NCBI GenBank assembly: GCA_964058805.1
Contig: CAXKVV010000388.1
Span: 1 to 50,254, forward strand
Length of the DNA: 50,254 nt
Source: Schoenoplectus triqueter
Lineage: Eukaryota; Streptophyta; Magnoliopsida; Poales; Cyperaceae
Direction of reading: 5' to 3'
Program-made: the position numbers and the translations under genes
Notes under the pieces: model-generated
The model's input: the letters and a program-made list of their open reading frames with translations, nothing else
Databases searched by the model: none
Told to the model about the DNA's origin: nothing
Shown here: positions 1-11,938 of the stretch, piece by piece
How positions within the stretch are numbered: the stretch's first letter is position 1
Layout: each line of letters opens with the position of its first letter

Positions 1-144
1 CAAATTAGTACCGGTTTTCTATAGTTTAGCTGTTCTTGTAAAATTTCTCTGATATTGCAGTACAATTCATGTGTAATTCATGCTTCTTTCTATTGAGCGA
101 GTTCTGAATACTTGAAAGAAGTAGAACATAAGGATAGGTGTGAT

Positions 145-572
145 GATTACTATTGCCATACCACATTGTACTGGTTGAAAATATATTGGTTCCATTAATT
201 GCAAGAGTATTTTCCTTAATCTTGCAGACAGTACTATTACCATACAACATTGCCACACGACTAGGTGCATCTGACAATGCGAATCCTCTTACGCGCGTTA
301 CTGCGCTGCACGCACGCTGACTGGCGCACAATAGGTGGTCCGGTTTTTGCACCCATCTCCATCCAATCACATACGCTGCAGTGCAGTAAACACGCAGTAT
401 TTGATAAGAATTCGTGCAAAAAAAATCAGAAAGTCACATATAACCCATACAAATTTCGGAACATGGCATGTTCTCTTTATAGCATGCTGATTTACACTAA
501 CCAGGTCCATCTGAAGTATTATCTTCATTTACTGGGAAGCAAGTAGATATGTACGTATAAGCCATTTGGTCT
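145..572. repeat. Fragment of a duplicated unit (5' flank)
   Basis: Two stretches here recur upstream of gene 3. About 190-276 matches 13326-13412, and about 424-480 matches 13512-13572. A shorter piece, the string at 145-167, is repeated again within the left stretch. No gene is seen. The match shows that the duplication joining units 1 and 3 starts far upstream of the peptide genes. Confidence 0.65.
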
Positions 573-1409
573 ATTTTTTAAAAGAAAATGCAAAGACAAG
601 GGCTATATAGGATGTTGGGTTTCATCCTGTATCTGACTGTTGTCTAGTCGACCTAACTTATTTCCAGAAAGAAAGATGTATAATTTATCTAAATCCCAAC
701 TTCTTGTGAACGATAATTCAATTGTCATCTCATTCTTATTCCTAAATTGATAGCATAGAGGTAAACTGTGCCATCGTCCATCGGTGACGATAAATTATTC
801 AAAAGTGAATTACAAATTAGTGCTTAATTTTATGTCTGAAATGATCATTAAATCCTTGATAAATTTATTATTATTTAAATAATTTTATGAGTTATAATCC
901 ATTGAAATCTTAAATCATGATTTTTTTTCTTACTGCATAGTTTTTCCTTTTTTTCCCCATAAAATGAAGTAGTTCCATAAAATAAAATTCTTAACGGCAT
1001 ACAAAAGAAAAGGAAATAAAAGGAAAACATCTCATGCATTATGAATATATTAACTGATTGAGTAGAACTTCTTTAAGTTCTATCAAAAACAAATATTTGT
1101 TTTTTGCGATAAAATTAAATAAATATTTTTAAAAAGTACTACAATCATACGAAAGTATAGATAATAAATTCAAATATATAGATGTATATATGATATCAAA
1201 TTTTAAAATTGTATTTTATATTAAAATATTTAAAATAGATAATTTTCATATATTCGCACCCTCCTCTTAGAATTACTCGGTATTTAGTTAGTACCTAACG
1301 ACTTGTAGTTTCGTTTCAATTGTGCAGTGTTAATATATATCGTGTAGGATATGGTAACAACTAATAAATAAATTCCAAAGATGTCGTATATTCATATATA
1401 TTGTGCCAG
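573..1409. other. Intergenic, duplicated upstream flank of gene 1
   Basis: AT-rich DNA without a supported gene. About 600-660 carries a degraded copy of the tail block seen after the other genes. About 800-1260 is alignable to 14990-15450 upstream of gene 3, including the stretch around 985-1020 that also recurs near 15180 and 43945. Confidence 0.5.
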
Positions 1410-1790
1410 TTACTGCACGCTTAGGGAGTATAACTAGTATAAAAGTCTTCTTTGGACTTGTAATAATATTATAACTGCGAAATAAAATATTGATGTTCAA
1501 ATTCAAATATAATATTAATCAACGGACTTGAAAAAAAGCCGCGTACAGGACTATGGACCGGGTCTACTCTTAATTACTTGTTACCAAACTTTTTAGTACA
1601 AGTGAATGAAACCGTTTAGATGATTGCACTACAAACTACAAGCACACAATTCAATTCAGTGATTAACGAATAACGAGTCATCATCAAAGCACACTAGCTT
1701 CCAGTTTCATTTGTGGCGCTGATCGCGTAGATATTCGTATGACGAGTTTCACTTCGCGAATTTTCTCGAGCTTCCATCAAATGAAAATTA
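1410..1790 (+). promoter_or_regulatory. Distal conserved upstream block, gene 1
   Basis: A stretch that keeps its sequence in units 1, 3, 4, 5, 6 and the promoter-only unit, although the surrounding DNA has drifted. Recognisable strings are GGACTATGGACCGGGT near 1547 and TTGTGGCGCTGATCGCGTA near 1711. It starts about 970 bp before the gene 1 ATG. It may be an enhancer or an old upstream exon; no coding potential is evident, so a regulatory role is inferred from conservation only. Confidence 0.5.
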
Positions 1791-2203
1791 ATGTAATATA
1801 CCGAATACTTTGTTCGCTGCCTGGGCACCCATCCAGGCTTTTCTTTACATAATTAATTAACTGGACATTTTTATTTTTTATGATTTTTAATAGATTGAAG
1901 CCACATACATTGATTTTTGTTGTTGTTGCAGAATCAGAGATGCACTGGTCTTTCATTTTTTTACTCTTTTATTTTTTGTCACCTGTTATATACATCTGTC
2001 TAATTTTGAAGCAAGTCAGCTAAAGTTTATGCATCTTAATTAGATAAAACGTATATAAGTTCAAATTTTATACTTATAAATGAAATTATCGAAAATTCTT
2101 AATTAGTTCAATTGGAAATCGCTACATGTATTAAAACATAAAACGATTGCTTTAGAGAGTCTCCTGCATCCTCTGAAAAGTACAAGAGAGTTACAATTGT
2201 CAA

Positions 2204-2310
2204 TTGACCTTTCCTCAAAAAAAAAAAATTTACATTTGACCTCTTCTTGGCGTCAACTTTCCCAGCTAGCCTCCATATATGTATATATCCTTATATATAT
2301 ATATATATCT
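2204..2310 (+). promoter_or_regulatory. Proximal promoter of gene 1: W-box cores and TATA
   Basis: TTGACC occurs at 2204-2209 and 2236-2241, and an opposed core (GTCAA) at 2252-2256, giving a facing pair about 10 bp apart. A TATA-rich run follows at about 2291-2309. W-boxes are the known binding sites of WRKY factors. The TATA position predicts transcription starting near 2330-2340, so a leader of about 150 nt before the ATG at 2490. Confidence 0.6.
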
Positions 2311-2489
2311 TCATGCTCCTGTCTCATTCCATCACAAATCCACCAATCTACTAAAACCAAATATATATCCTTCTCACAAAAGAACGCATTAACATAAAGA
2401 AAGAAAGAAAATATTACAGTCTCATCCAATTTATCGGCTACCACTATCTCAAGCAACTGAGAACCAAAACCATCAGGTTTGATATAAGC

Positions 2490-2681
2490 ATGGCTCAGCT
2501 ACATGTTGTTTTTCTTTTGGTATTACTGTTGACTGCTTCAAGCTCTCAAGATGTCATGGCTGCAAGAACTTTGAAAGGGGAGCAACTGTTGGAAAATGAA
2601 AGCATTTTGTTTATGAACCTGAAGGGGAGCCCATCTGGCCATTCATGCGGCACCGGCGACCCGAATAAGACGTGCCCATAA
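2490..2681 (+). CDS. Secreted cysteine-containing signalling-peptide precursor (gene 1)
   Basis: A 63-residue single-exon precursor. Residues 1-24 form a classic signal peptide: a leucine/valine core at 6-15, then Ser/Gln, then V-M-A before A25-R-T-L. A polar linker (LKGEQLLENES) follows. The C-terminus reads LKGSPSG, H-S, C53, GTGDPNKT, C62, P63. The ATG has A at -3 and G at +4 and lies about 150 nt after the TATA. The product should enter the secretory pathway and be released to the apoplast, perhaps after processing near the LKG or PSG region. The two cysteines could form a small loop. Family knowledge suggests a phytocytokine of the CTNIP/SCREW or PIP kind, but the SGPS core is blurred here, so this is inference. 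It differs from gene 4 mainly at N43, SPSG and G54. Confidence 0.87.
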   Translation: MAQLHVVFLLVLLLTASSSQDVMAARTLKGEQLLENESILFMNLKGSPSGHSCGTGDPNKTCP

Positions 2682-3600
2682 TTTTTTCTGTTTGCTTTAA
2701 ATTCTTTCTTTGTTTGTAAAGAAATTGTCCATACATAAAGGAATGCAAGATGGAAGAGAGAAAGTGTAATTAAGTACATAGCTCTTCTTCAACAATTAAT
2801 ATATATATATAGGGTCATGTTTTTCCTAATTGGAAATTAACAGGAAAACAAGTTCCTGTTTCTTCACTTAATTTGTATATTACAACACTAAAGATTGAGA
2901 TAGCTGGGGATGTAGTATATACTAGCGCAAAAGAATCAATGTTTTTACTTTTCCCTGCGTTTGTTATGATTGCCAAATGAATCAGTTAACGTTCTTTTAA
3001 GCTATTAAGTTACTCTGAACTAAAGATTAATTTAATTTTAAAATAAATAGGATTTAGATCATGTGAAAAAAGAAAAATGATCTTGATATATACATATTAA
3101 TTTTACTATAATTTTCGTTTTTTGTTTCTCGTGTTGCTTAAAAGAAGGGTTAATTTAAATAAAATATCATTAACTGTTTGGTAAGTTTTAATATTTTTAA
3201 ATAATATAAAAATATGTCTTTCAAGTTATCACCTCCCTAGCATCATCTTTCATGCTTGGTTTATCATAATACTATGTAATCCATCAAACTTAATTATTAC
3301 TATAAAGAACTAATATTTTCTAATGATTAATCTTTGAAATCTAAAGTAAATAATTTTTTTGATAACTTATATTAATTAAACTTTCAATTAATTTATGTTG
3401 ATGAATCAATTTAATAAGTATCAAAATGTTACAATTGAATTTTACATTTTCTTCCGCGGAATTGTATTCGCAATTTCTTTTATTTTTCAATATTATTATG
3501 TTTACATATTGCAAATTTTGATCATGATTAATAAAGTTTGAGAAGTGGATATCGGATCTTTTTATCGAAAAAAAAAAAGAAGTTATGAAAAAAAGTAAGC
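2682..3600. other. 3' UTR and shared downstream flank of gene 1
   Basis: The first 280 bases are alignable to the DNA after genes 3, 4 and 6, including a TTTGTTTGTAAAGAAA string near 2709 that marks the common 3' UTR. No canonical AATAAA lies in the expected position. About 2960-3600 is AT-rich and no gene is seen. Confidence 0.55.
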
Positions 3601-3624
3601 CAAATGCAGCGTTAACTAGTCTGA

Positions 3625-4170
3625 CCTAGTATACCGTATCTGTAGGCTAACCTCGTATCTGACCGTTTGTCTAGTCTGAACTAGAGACCCGATCAACTTT
3701 AAAATTTCAACAAAATTTCCACCTATTCCTCTTTACAAAATGAATCATTAAGCGGTGGCTAGGGCTGTCAATATATTCCGTTTCGACCGCGTTTCGTTTC
3801 GTTTCGTGGTAACGAAACGGTTAACGAAATGAATTTCTGTTTCGTTTTATTAAACGAAACGGTTAACGAAACTGTTTTTTATTTCGCGAAACGGCCGAAA
3901 CGGTTAACGAAACGGTATTTTTCATTTCGTTAAGAGTATTTCAGTGTAAAATTCTGTTTCGACCGCGTTTCGTGATAAACGAAACGGTTAACGAAACGAT
4001 TTTCTGTTTCGTTTATTAAACGAAACGGTTAACGAAACTGTTTTCTGTTTCGTTTATTAAACGAAACGGTTAACGAAACGGCACTGTTTCGTCACCGTTC
4101 CGTCCGTTTGACAGCCCTAGCGGTGGCCTCATATTATGTGATCTCACTGCTAATAAGCTACTATATATAG
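3625..4170. repeat. Recurring tail block of the duplicated unit (unit 1)
   Basis: Strings around TAGTCTGAACTAG and AAATTTCAACAAAATT and the following AGTCATTAAGCGGTGGCC recur after gene 3 (18592-18730), gene 4 (28545-28687), gene 5 (35970-36110) and gene 6 (50015-50180). In this copy the block is interrupted by the hAT MITE at 3760-4119. Confidence 0.6.
3760..4119. mobile_element. hAT-type MITE with 8-bp target duplication
   Basis: A 360-bp element with inverted ends TAGGGCTGTCAA and TTGACAGCCCTA, flanked by a perfect 8-bp duplication GCGGTGGC (3752-3759 and 4120-4127). The matching site in unit 3 (18661-18668) carries a single GCGGTGGC, that is, an empty site. The interior consists of repeated AACGAAACGGTTAACG-type strings, so the element is itself built from short repeats. 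It encodes nothing, and mobilisation would have needed a hAT transposase from elsewhere. Confidence 0.9.
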
Positions 4171-4199
4171 GTCTAAAACAGTGTCTATGACTTAACTTT

Positions 4200-4450
4200 C
4201 TTTCTTCCCAGCTATTAGGTTAGCGAGAAAATAACAAGGGCGTCAGTCCAGTCTTGCACAGATCTCATTTATGATTTGTTGACAAAATAACAATTTCTGG
4301 TCAAATCAAAATACATCACTGATGTAGCAAACTAACAATCTCTGGTCAAATCAAAATATACACTTAGGATTTTGCCTTTGCACGAAGAAGCACGCAGTTG
4401 ACAGGTGACTCCGCATCTGATAATATACGTTACTTGAATGACATGTACAT
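4200..4450. repeat. Unit-boundary repeat
   Basis: Strings including TCAAATCAAAATATACACTT and GATAATATACGTTACTTGA recur at about 30357-30470 and 30957-31065, upstream of gene 5. An internal duplication of TCTGGTCAAATCAAAATA is seen at about 4296 and 4340. No gene is present. Confidence 0.55.
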
Positions 4451-4694
4451 GTAGATTTTGTTATATTGTGACCAATTAATTATATATATATATAATAGAA
4501 ATTAAAATTATTAAAGAAGAAACTATTAAAAAAATACAAAAAAGTTGAGACCCAGCCCACGACCTAATTGTAGGCTCATAACTTTTTCATTATTTATAAA
4601 AAAAATGATGTTCTTATACTTTTTTGAAAGCTAACTCAGTGCTCTTTAACCAGATTTTTTATAGTAAATAAAATAATTAAATATATGATTTTGA

Positions 4695-5979
4695 TAAGAT
4701 GGTCCTGGAAATTTGCCCCCTAGCCAAACTCGAGTTTGAAACTCGGGTCCAGCACCCTGACCCGAGTTTGAAACTCGGGTCCAGCACCCTGGTCTGAGTT
4801 TGAAACTCGGGTCCAGTTTTGTTTTCTTCTTATGTTTATTTATTTATTATTTTTAATATTTTTTAATTATTTATTTTAGTTTATTTATTATTTTTAAATA
4901 TTTATTTTAGTTTATTTATTATTTTTAAATATTTATTTTTTTAATTTAGCTTATTTTTTAATATAGCAATGATTTTTAATTAATAACCATTCTTTAAGAT
5001 AATTTTTATTTTAAATTTTTTTTAGCTATAACATTCTTTAGGAAGTCAGATTGATATATAGAGTCAACAATGAATAGCGATAAATTGATTAGATAAGAAT
5101 AATTATATTTGTATATTATTCACTCATTCAATAACTAATATAAAAAAATATAATTATGTATCCAATAATAAAAAATATTTACTCAATAATACATACATAC
5201 ATCATGTCATTAACGGATATAAGCCATTAACCTTGTAAATCTCATCGCAAGATTTTCGTGGCCGCGTAGCACACCTCAATAGGAGTTTCCTACCAAAAAT
5301 TATGGCCGTTTGATGTTGAAATGATAGAATTTCAGTTTTTATTTCTTCTCTCTCTTCTTTCTTTCTTATTTCTCTCTCGGTCTCTCTCACCTCTCTTTTT
5401 ATATATGAAAATAGATGAAAAAGGGGTTGGTAATTCGTGAAATTTTAGTTTTGAATTTTAATTTTTGAATCGTTGGATTGGGTGTTGTCTAAGGTCATTT
5501 TTGTTGTAGTGATAACATGGACTAACGTAATTAGTGTTAATATTTTTAAAAATTATATTTTAATTATTATAATAATATATCTTTTTATTATTGTTTCATA
5601 TAATAAAATGATTAGATAAATATTTAAAAACTAAACCAAAAAAACAAATATTTTAAACATAATAAACAAACTAATAAAATTTATTAAAAAATAAATTCGG
5701 TCCCTTAATGAATTTAATTACATAATTACACATAATAAGATAGTTAAATAAATATTTTAAAATAATCTAAATTAAAAATAAATAAATATTAGAACTTATT
5801 AAATTAAATATTTAAACATAATAAACAAACTAAATAAACTATTAAAATCTATTAAAAATAATAACTAAACAAATAGAAAAAAAAAATCCCAAACCCGAGT
5901 TTCAATCTCGAGCCAGGGTGTTGGATCCGAGTTTGAAACTCGGGTTTGGCCAGTAAGGCTAAAAAATTGCCCAATCTTA
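4695..5979. mobile_element. Inverted-repeat element with palindromic termini
   Basis: The outer 40 to 60 bases at each end are imperfect inverted repeats (TAAGATGG...AGCCAAACTCGAG against the reverse of the right end). Just inside the left end, a 32-bp tandem repeat is present three times (from about 4731, 4763 and 4795), each containing the near-perfect palindrome CCGAGTTTGAAACTCGG; the same palindrome stands at about 5929-5945 on the right. The interior is AT-rich and contains a fragment of a CACTA element. No transposase is visible. Similar palindromes at the ends of the Mutator-like element at 38300-41112 suggest a non-autonomous relative, which is inference. Confidence 0.6.
5030..5511. 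mobile_element. 5'-truncated CACTA-type fragment
   Basis: The right end reads TTTTTGTTGTAGTG, the reverse of a CACTACAACAAAAA terminus. The body around 5225-5330 matches two places inside the CACTA element at 33197-34935 (near 33410-33500 and 34305-34385). The left terminus is missing. It lies nested within the palindromic element. Confidence 0.6.
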
Positions 5980-8150
5980 CCTGTTTTCTATTTTTCTCTT
6001 TTTCATTTACTAAAATAAAAACAATATGCTCTTTAACATACTAAAATTTTATAAATTTTGGAGCAGCCAATATAGAGAAAATCATCCCGAAACACAAAAA
6101 ATCATATGATATTTGATAATATAATATAATCTAATATTAAATTATATGATATTTGATAATATATCATTTTTTTTAAATTATGATGTGCCAATTGTTTGCT
6201 TTTGTATGCAGAGTGTCATCTTACCTTATTGGTATAGCCTTTTTAAAATGATACTCTTAAATACTTTCTACATTCTTTTTTGAAAATCAACTCTAATAAT
6301 AATAATAATATATTTAATATTTGTACATCATTTTTAAAAATTAAAAAGAGCGATTTAGAAAACTCGAAACACTCCAAATTTTTTGTACCCCATAAGCTTT
6401 CAATATGAAGAATTTAATGAGAGTGATAAATTAAAATTTAGAGATCATTTGATATATATATTTTTTGAGTTAGGATTACAGAGGGGCTCTATGCTACTAG
6501 GAACACGTCAGCTTTATATATATATATATATATTGGGAGCATTTTTTATTTTTATGGATTTGATTTGTAAATATAAAATTGTTTTGACACTATTTTAATA
6601 TCTACCTGACAACTAAAATCGAAAATATCACTCTTTGCTTGTGTGAAAGTTTCTGCAGTATTAATTTCATTTTTTTTTTAGAAAAAAGAACAGATTTGTG
6701 CAGAACTAACTAGTATACTTATTAATGAAAAAAGAGTGAGTTCTAAAAATATGGAGGAGCCGAAAGCCGAAAATCATAGTCATATGCATAAAATATACGT
6801 GTGAATTAAGAGGGTCATGACCCCTGCAAAAACCTACCTTGACTTCATCAATGAGACGAAGCATTCATTTGACTAGTATACATTGTGGTGAATTAGAAAG
6901 TACAAGTTGCAAACAGTTCTTACGTTTGGCGATCGGACTAAATAGAAACTAAAATGGACCTAATTAATGGGCCTCAAGGAAGAGCAAAAATTATAATATC
7001 TAAATTCTAAAATCACAACACACCCCAGGTTTTGGTACAAATCAAAACAACATTTTTTTTCCCGAACTAAAACACAATTGAACCATAGCCTGTAACGAGA
7101 CGGGCAGAATCAGAAACAATCGCTAAAGATATCCGGATTAAAAAATAAATTTTTTAGAATAAAAAAAAATTATTTTTTTATTTTTTTTATTGTACAAATT
7201 TTACTTTTCAATGAACTAAAAAGATGCGCGAGCCGTTGACACTTATCTTGTGCCGTCATTGATTATGGGCCTTAGTTAATCTAGTTTCTTAAAAACTGGA
7301 ATAAGCAAAAATAGTGACAGTCACGACACGCTTAAATTTTGGTTGTTGCGGTTGCATTACGATTTTGGCTGTTGACAACTTGACCGGCCTGTAGACTGTA
7401 GCAACTAGCAACCGACCGCTGTCGGAAGACTTTGGTACATAGAACATATATAATATATGTTCATTAATTACCAACTCCATATGTTCCCCAAAAATGTGGA
7501 TACTTCATTTTACATATTCTATCCATATTGTTATTTCGAAAAACTAATTCATAAAAAAAATGTTAATTTTTATAGTACAAAATGGAACACAAAAGATTAT
7601 GATTATTTTTTTGACAGATACACTTTTCCTGACAGAAACAGGATCAGTCAATGTTTATGTTTGAATTAATTTTCTAAAGAAAAATTACATTGTCGCACTT
7701 GGTGAAAACAAAACTAGCGACACAGAATTCATAAAAAGGGACATCTGTGCGAATACCCACAGGAAATGCACTTCTTGTTTTGCAAAGGAAATGCTTTGTC
7801 TGAATGTTAATTTGTTGGTGGACGCGACTAACAGTTGAAACGTTAATCTCTCAAAAAATCGTTTCGTAAATGATTTTTTATTTTTAGAAAGTTTCGCTCA
7901 ACTACGCTTAATAAACTTTCTTTTTTCGCACGCACGTGATTATTTCTCCGTCGAATAAAGACCATATGCAAAAAACCCACGTGATGATTTCTGAAACGTC
8001 AAAACTGTGTTGTATGTAATCATATTGTTCAGGTATATATATATATATATATATATGAATAATATTTAAATTTTTTTTATAAGTATTTAGATTTTTATTT
8101 TTATATAATGTGATTTACTTAAAATTAGTTATTGAGATATGTAGCATGCA
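5980..8150. other. Intergenic, nothing recognised
   Basis: AT-rich sequence with short open frames only, none with a recognisable motif. A (TA)n run is at about 6515-6532 and another at 8036-8055. Confidence 0.5.
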
Positions 8151-8159
8151 TATTTAATT

Positions 8160-8640
8160 ATCTATTATAAGTATTTAGATACAATATTTAGATATTTAGA
8201 TTTCTTACTTAGGTATTTTTAGATATGTATTTTGGGTATTTAGATATTTATTCTGGGTATTTAGATATATGTTATGAGTATTTAAGTATAATATCTAGGT
8301 ATTTAGATTTCTTATTTAGGTATTTATATATACGTTTTGGGTATTTAGATATGTATTCTGGGTATTTAAGTATAATATCTAGGTATTTAGATTTCCTATT
8401 TAGATATTTAGATATGCGTTTTGGGTATTTAGATAGGTGTTCTGGCTATTTAAGTATAATATCTAGGTATTTAGGTTTCTTATTTAGGTATTTAGATATG
8501 TGTTCTGGGTATTTAAATATTTATTTTGGGTATTTAGATATGTATTCTGATTATTTAAGTATAATATCTAGGTATTTAGATTTTTTATTTAGATATTTAG
8601 ATATGTATTATAGATATTTAAATATCATTTATATATGATT
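8160..8640 (+). repeat. Tandem repeat with 21-bp base unit and 84-bp higher-order unit
   Basis: The base unit is close to GGTATTTAGATATGTATTCTG (21 bp, last base varying). Four variants make an 84-bp unit: the anchor string AGGTATTTAGATTTC and its variants begin at 8297, 8381 and 8465, then at 8570 (84 + 21). Because both periods are multiples of three, one frame stays open for 137 codons and would read as a Tyr/Leu repeat. I treat this as satellite DNA, not a gene. Confidence 0.85.
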
Positions 8641-10334
8641 ATTTGAAGTATATGATTTTTTCAATTATTTACTGAATAATATGAAAAAAAATACATAAAA
8701 TAATGTTTTCTCATAAATCAGCAAGTACAATTTAAATATATTTTATACAATTGTATCAGCCTAATAATATATTCAATATCACAACATTAAAATTATAATA
8801 CATAAAATATGTTTCAACATTATAAGTTCTAAGAAAAAAATTTTTAAAAAAAGTGCTAGGGCTAGATCTAATATGGGATGTTGAGATTAATTAGCAAGTA
8901 TTTAATTATAAAAATGAACGCTACAGATAACAAAATATTTTCTCTAATTTGTCAGTGTAAATGCGCCTTCTGAAAGAGACTCCATGCATTTCGTTGATTT
9001 TGAAGTGTTCCAAGTTCCAACTAATTAAGCGTTAAGCGTGTGCCAAGTGTTCTCTCTCAATTCTCAGGTGGCCTATTTAGTTATAATAGTTAGATTCTCT
9101 TTCCACTAATGGCCGTCTTTGTCTTCCTTCCTTTTAGTCGACATAATTCTTTTTTCCCTTGTATTATGGTCAAAATTTTCATATTGAATGTATAACATGT
9201 ACCACGGGTCAGCGGAAATAACAAATAATCTAGTGCCATGGTAAAACGATAAAAGTAATTGGGTTAAACTTTTCGATAATGACCTTCACAATTTTCATGA
9301 TGTCTTATTGAATCAAGCTATGAAAATTTTGATTTTTTTATAATTAAGTAAGTAGTTGTCCTCTTGAATTTAGTTATTATTGTAGTAATTCAACAGAAAA
9401 ATGAATTACGATTAATATTACAATTTCCCCTTTAAAATTCAGTAAGGACATCTTCAAGATCAATAATATTTGATTGATTAGAGGAGTACGACAACGAAGA
9501 ATCAAACTATCAGATAACACTTCTTTCTAGAGATATTCGATCAATTTACATATGATGCTGCAAATTAAAAAAAAAATTGACTAATTAAAGTAATATCCAT
9601 TGCAGTATAAACTGATTCATCCATTTCTCAAGCTTCTCAGGTAGATTCTACTCTAATTCTATAGAAATAGATGTAGATAAAAAATAATTTGAAAAGAGAC
9701 ATCTTATGTCCGTAATAGAAGCTAAAAATTATGATATTATCGATTACATAATGGCAAAAAAATATTTAGTATGATTAGCGAACTGAGTTTTTTTTATTAT
9801 TAATTATTTATTTTGAATTCAAATTCAATAGAAATAACTAAAAAAATAATTAAGGATCTAAACCAAATTATTTTATTCTGTATAGATATATATAGGACAT
9901 GCCAACTATTAAATAACATTTGAGAAACGGAAGACAACAAAAAGAAATATTAAGAAATCTCCCACTCTTAAAGGATGTCACGGGATCCTTTTAAATTTTT
10001 AAGAAAAGATGAGGGTTGAGATCCTCAAATCTTTCATTAACTTGAGAATTAATTTTTAGGTTGCAAAGGCAAAAAAATAAAAATAAAAATAAGACACTTA
10101 CTGAATGAATAAATCTTCACAATTCGTTTTGATCCAGCTAGTTGTGTTGTTAATTATTTGTAATTTTTTTTCTAACAGAAAATTATTCCAGGCGTAAACA
10201 TTTTTTATGAATATATTAAGCACAAACTTAAATCTATATTATTGTTTAAAAACATTAGTACTGTAGAAAAACAAAAATAACTATTTTTTCTTTATAACTG
10301 GAAACAAAAATAGCTGTTGGAGGATATTTATATA
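8641..10334. other. Intergenic, nothing recognised
   Basis: AT-rich, no long open frame and no alignable relation to the duplicated units that I can see. Confidence 0.45.
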
Positions 10335-11085
10335 CATATCATAAAAATTCTTCATATCATAATCTTGTAAATTATTAATTTTCATCCCGTTTGAAGTTAG
10401 TTTAGTATGCTTAATAGTTTTGAAAGATAGCAAAATTTAGCCTATAAGAATGAATATTTTTATTTATTTTTAGAATCATCTTTAAAAAAATATTAAGTAT
10501 AGTAAACTAACTCTAAATTTGATGACATTGATAATCTATAAGATTACTATATTAAGAATTTTTTGTGATATTTTAATTGAAATTTCAAGTACGGAATTTT
10601 AAATTTTGATCCGTAAATATTTCGGCTTGAAATGCTTATGGAATCACCGTAGCCAGTTCCTTTATAGAGTTTGGCTACGGTGATTCCATAAGCATTCAGC
10701 CAAATACTTATGGCTCGAATTTTAAAATCCCGTACCCAAATTTTTTATTTTAATAGCTCAAATTTTTTATATCATAATCTTATAAATTATTAATTTTTCA
10801 TCACGTTTGAATTTAGTTTATTGTGCTTAATGATTTTTGAAAGATAACAAAATTTGGCCAATAAAAATGAGTATTTTTAATTATTTTTAGAGTCATCTTT
10901 CAAAAAATATTAAATATAGTAAACTAACTCTAAATTTGATGAAAATTGATAATCTATAATATTATGATATGAAGAAATTTTTGTAATATTTAAATTAAAA
11001 TTTTGAGTAAAAAATTTTAAAATTTGAGTCATAAATATTTGAACTGGAATATTTATGAAATCACCCAAATCAGTCCTATATATAG
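10335..11085. mobile_element. Pair of foldback MITEs
   Basis: Two related copies (about 10335-10660 and 10672-11085) lie side by side. Each contains long internal inverted arms, for instance the stretch near 10350-10430 against the reverse of 10470-10555. Where the two elements meet, 10631-10655 and 10672-10696 form a perfect 25-bp inverted repeat with a 16-base loop. The ends read GGCTACGGTG, as in the element at 40235-40625. No transposase and no clear target duplication were found. Confidence 0.7.
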
Positions 11086-11680
11086 GCCGGTTAGCCTCCG
11101 ATCAATACAATCATAATAAAACAAAAGTGAGACAGTTGTATTGCACATGAATCAAGGTAGGCGCTAGTCCGTGTCTGAACACCTCATTGGTTCACTGAAA
11201 AATAAAAGTCATATGATAAAAAATAAATTTTTTTTAACCTGAATATTTTATTTATTTGAACCAGACACCCCAATCGATCGTTTCTGATTTCCGCCCTGCT
11301 CGGAGATTTCCCATACATTCTTTTCGTTAAGAAAATATGTTTAAATGCTTTGCCACAGAAAAATATAGACTTTTAAGTTTTAAGAATGCTTACAGCTTAC
11401 AAGCGTGTTTTATATGGCACTTGCACAACATTGGTACTTGGTAAGTAATCATTGGAAATAATATTGTATTCAACATGGATTTGCATATCCACCACAGGCT
11501 TGGCCATAAACGCTACAGTCACATGTGATCCAAAAAAAGTACATCTCGGAAACTCGGAATAGCATGTAATGTGTGCTATAGCCGCACATTGACCCTTTCT
11601 CCTCTTCTCCAAAATCCGAATAAATAAGCACAAGTGCACAACACAAGCTAGCCGCGTTGAGTCTGAAAACTAGCTTAGCT
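11086..11680. other. Upstream region of gene 2
   Basis: No gene is supported. Unlike the other genes, the distal conserved block is not recognisable here, showing that gene 2 belongs to an older or separate duplication. The open minus-strand frame at 11397-11639 has no known features. Confidence 0.45.
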
Positions 11681-11686
11681 AGTCTT

Positions 11687-11793
11687 AGTCAAAGTAAGAC
11701 ATTAGGAATTCAAAACTGATATCCTTTTTAGTTGTTACTTTAAATTTAGACTTCAAAAATCCATGCAACCCATGCTTCTTAATTATATATACC
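11687..11793 (+). promoter_or_regulatory. Proximal promoter of gene 2: W-box core and TATA
   Basis: AGTCAAAG at 11687-11694 is a W-box core on the reverse strand (TTGACT). ATTATATATACC at about 11782-11793 is a good TATA box. It predicts a start near 11820 and a leader of about 120 nt. The paired arrangement of the other genes is not conserved. Confidence 0.5.
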
Positions 11794-11938
11794 ACCTTCT
11801 TCTACCCCTTTTGCATCCCAACACCAATCAAACCAAATTAAACCAAACAGCTCACAACTAAATACAAAGCTTAATTCATTACAACCATATCATTTAATTT
11901 TTTTGAGAACAAATCAAGAGACACTATAGTTATATTAA

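Noticed and set aside
8225..8638. 137-codon open frame with Tyr-Leu repeats
   Set aside because: Explained by tandem repeats with periods of 21 and 84 bp; no signal, promoter or codon evidence for a gene.
10631..10696. Perfect hairpin resembling a microRNA precursor
   Set aside because: It is formed by the facing termini of two MITEs; no supported transcript. Kept as a finding about the elements, not as an RNA gene.
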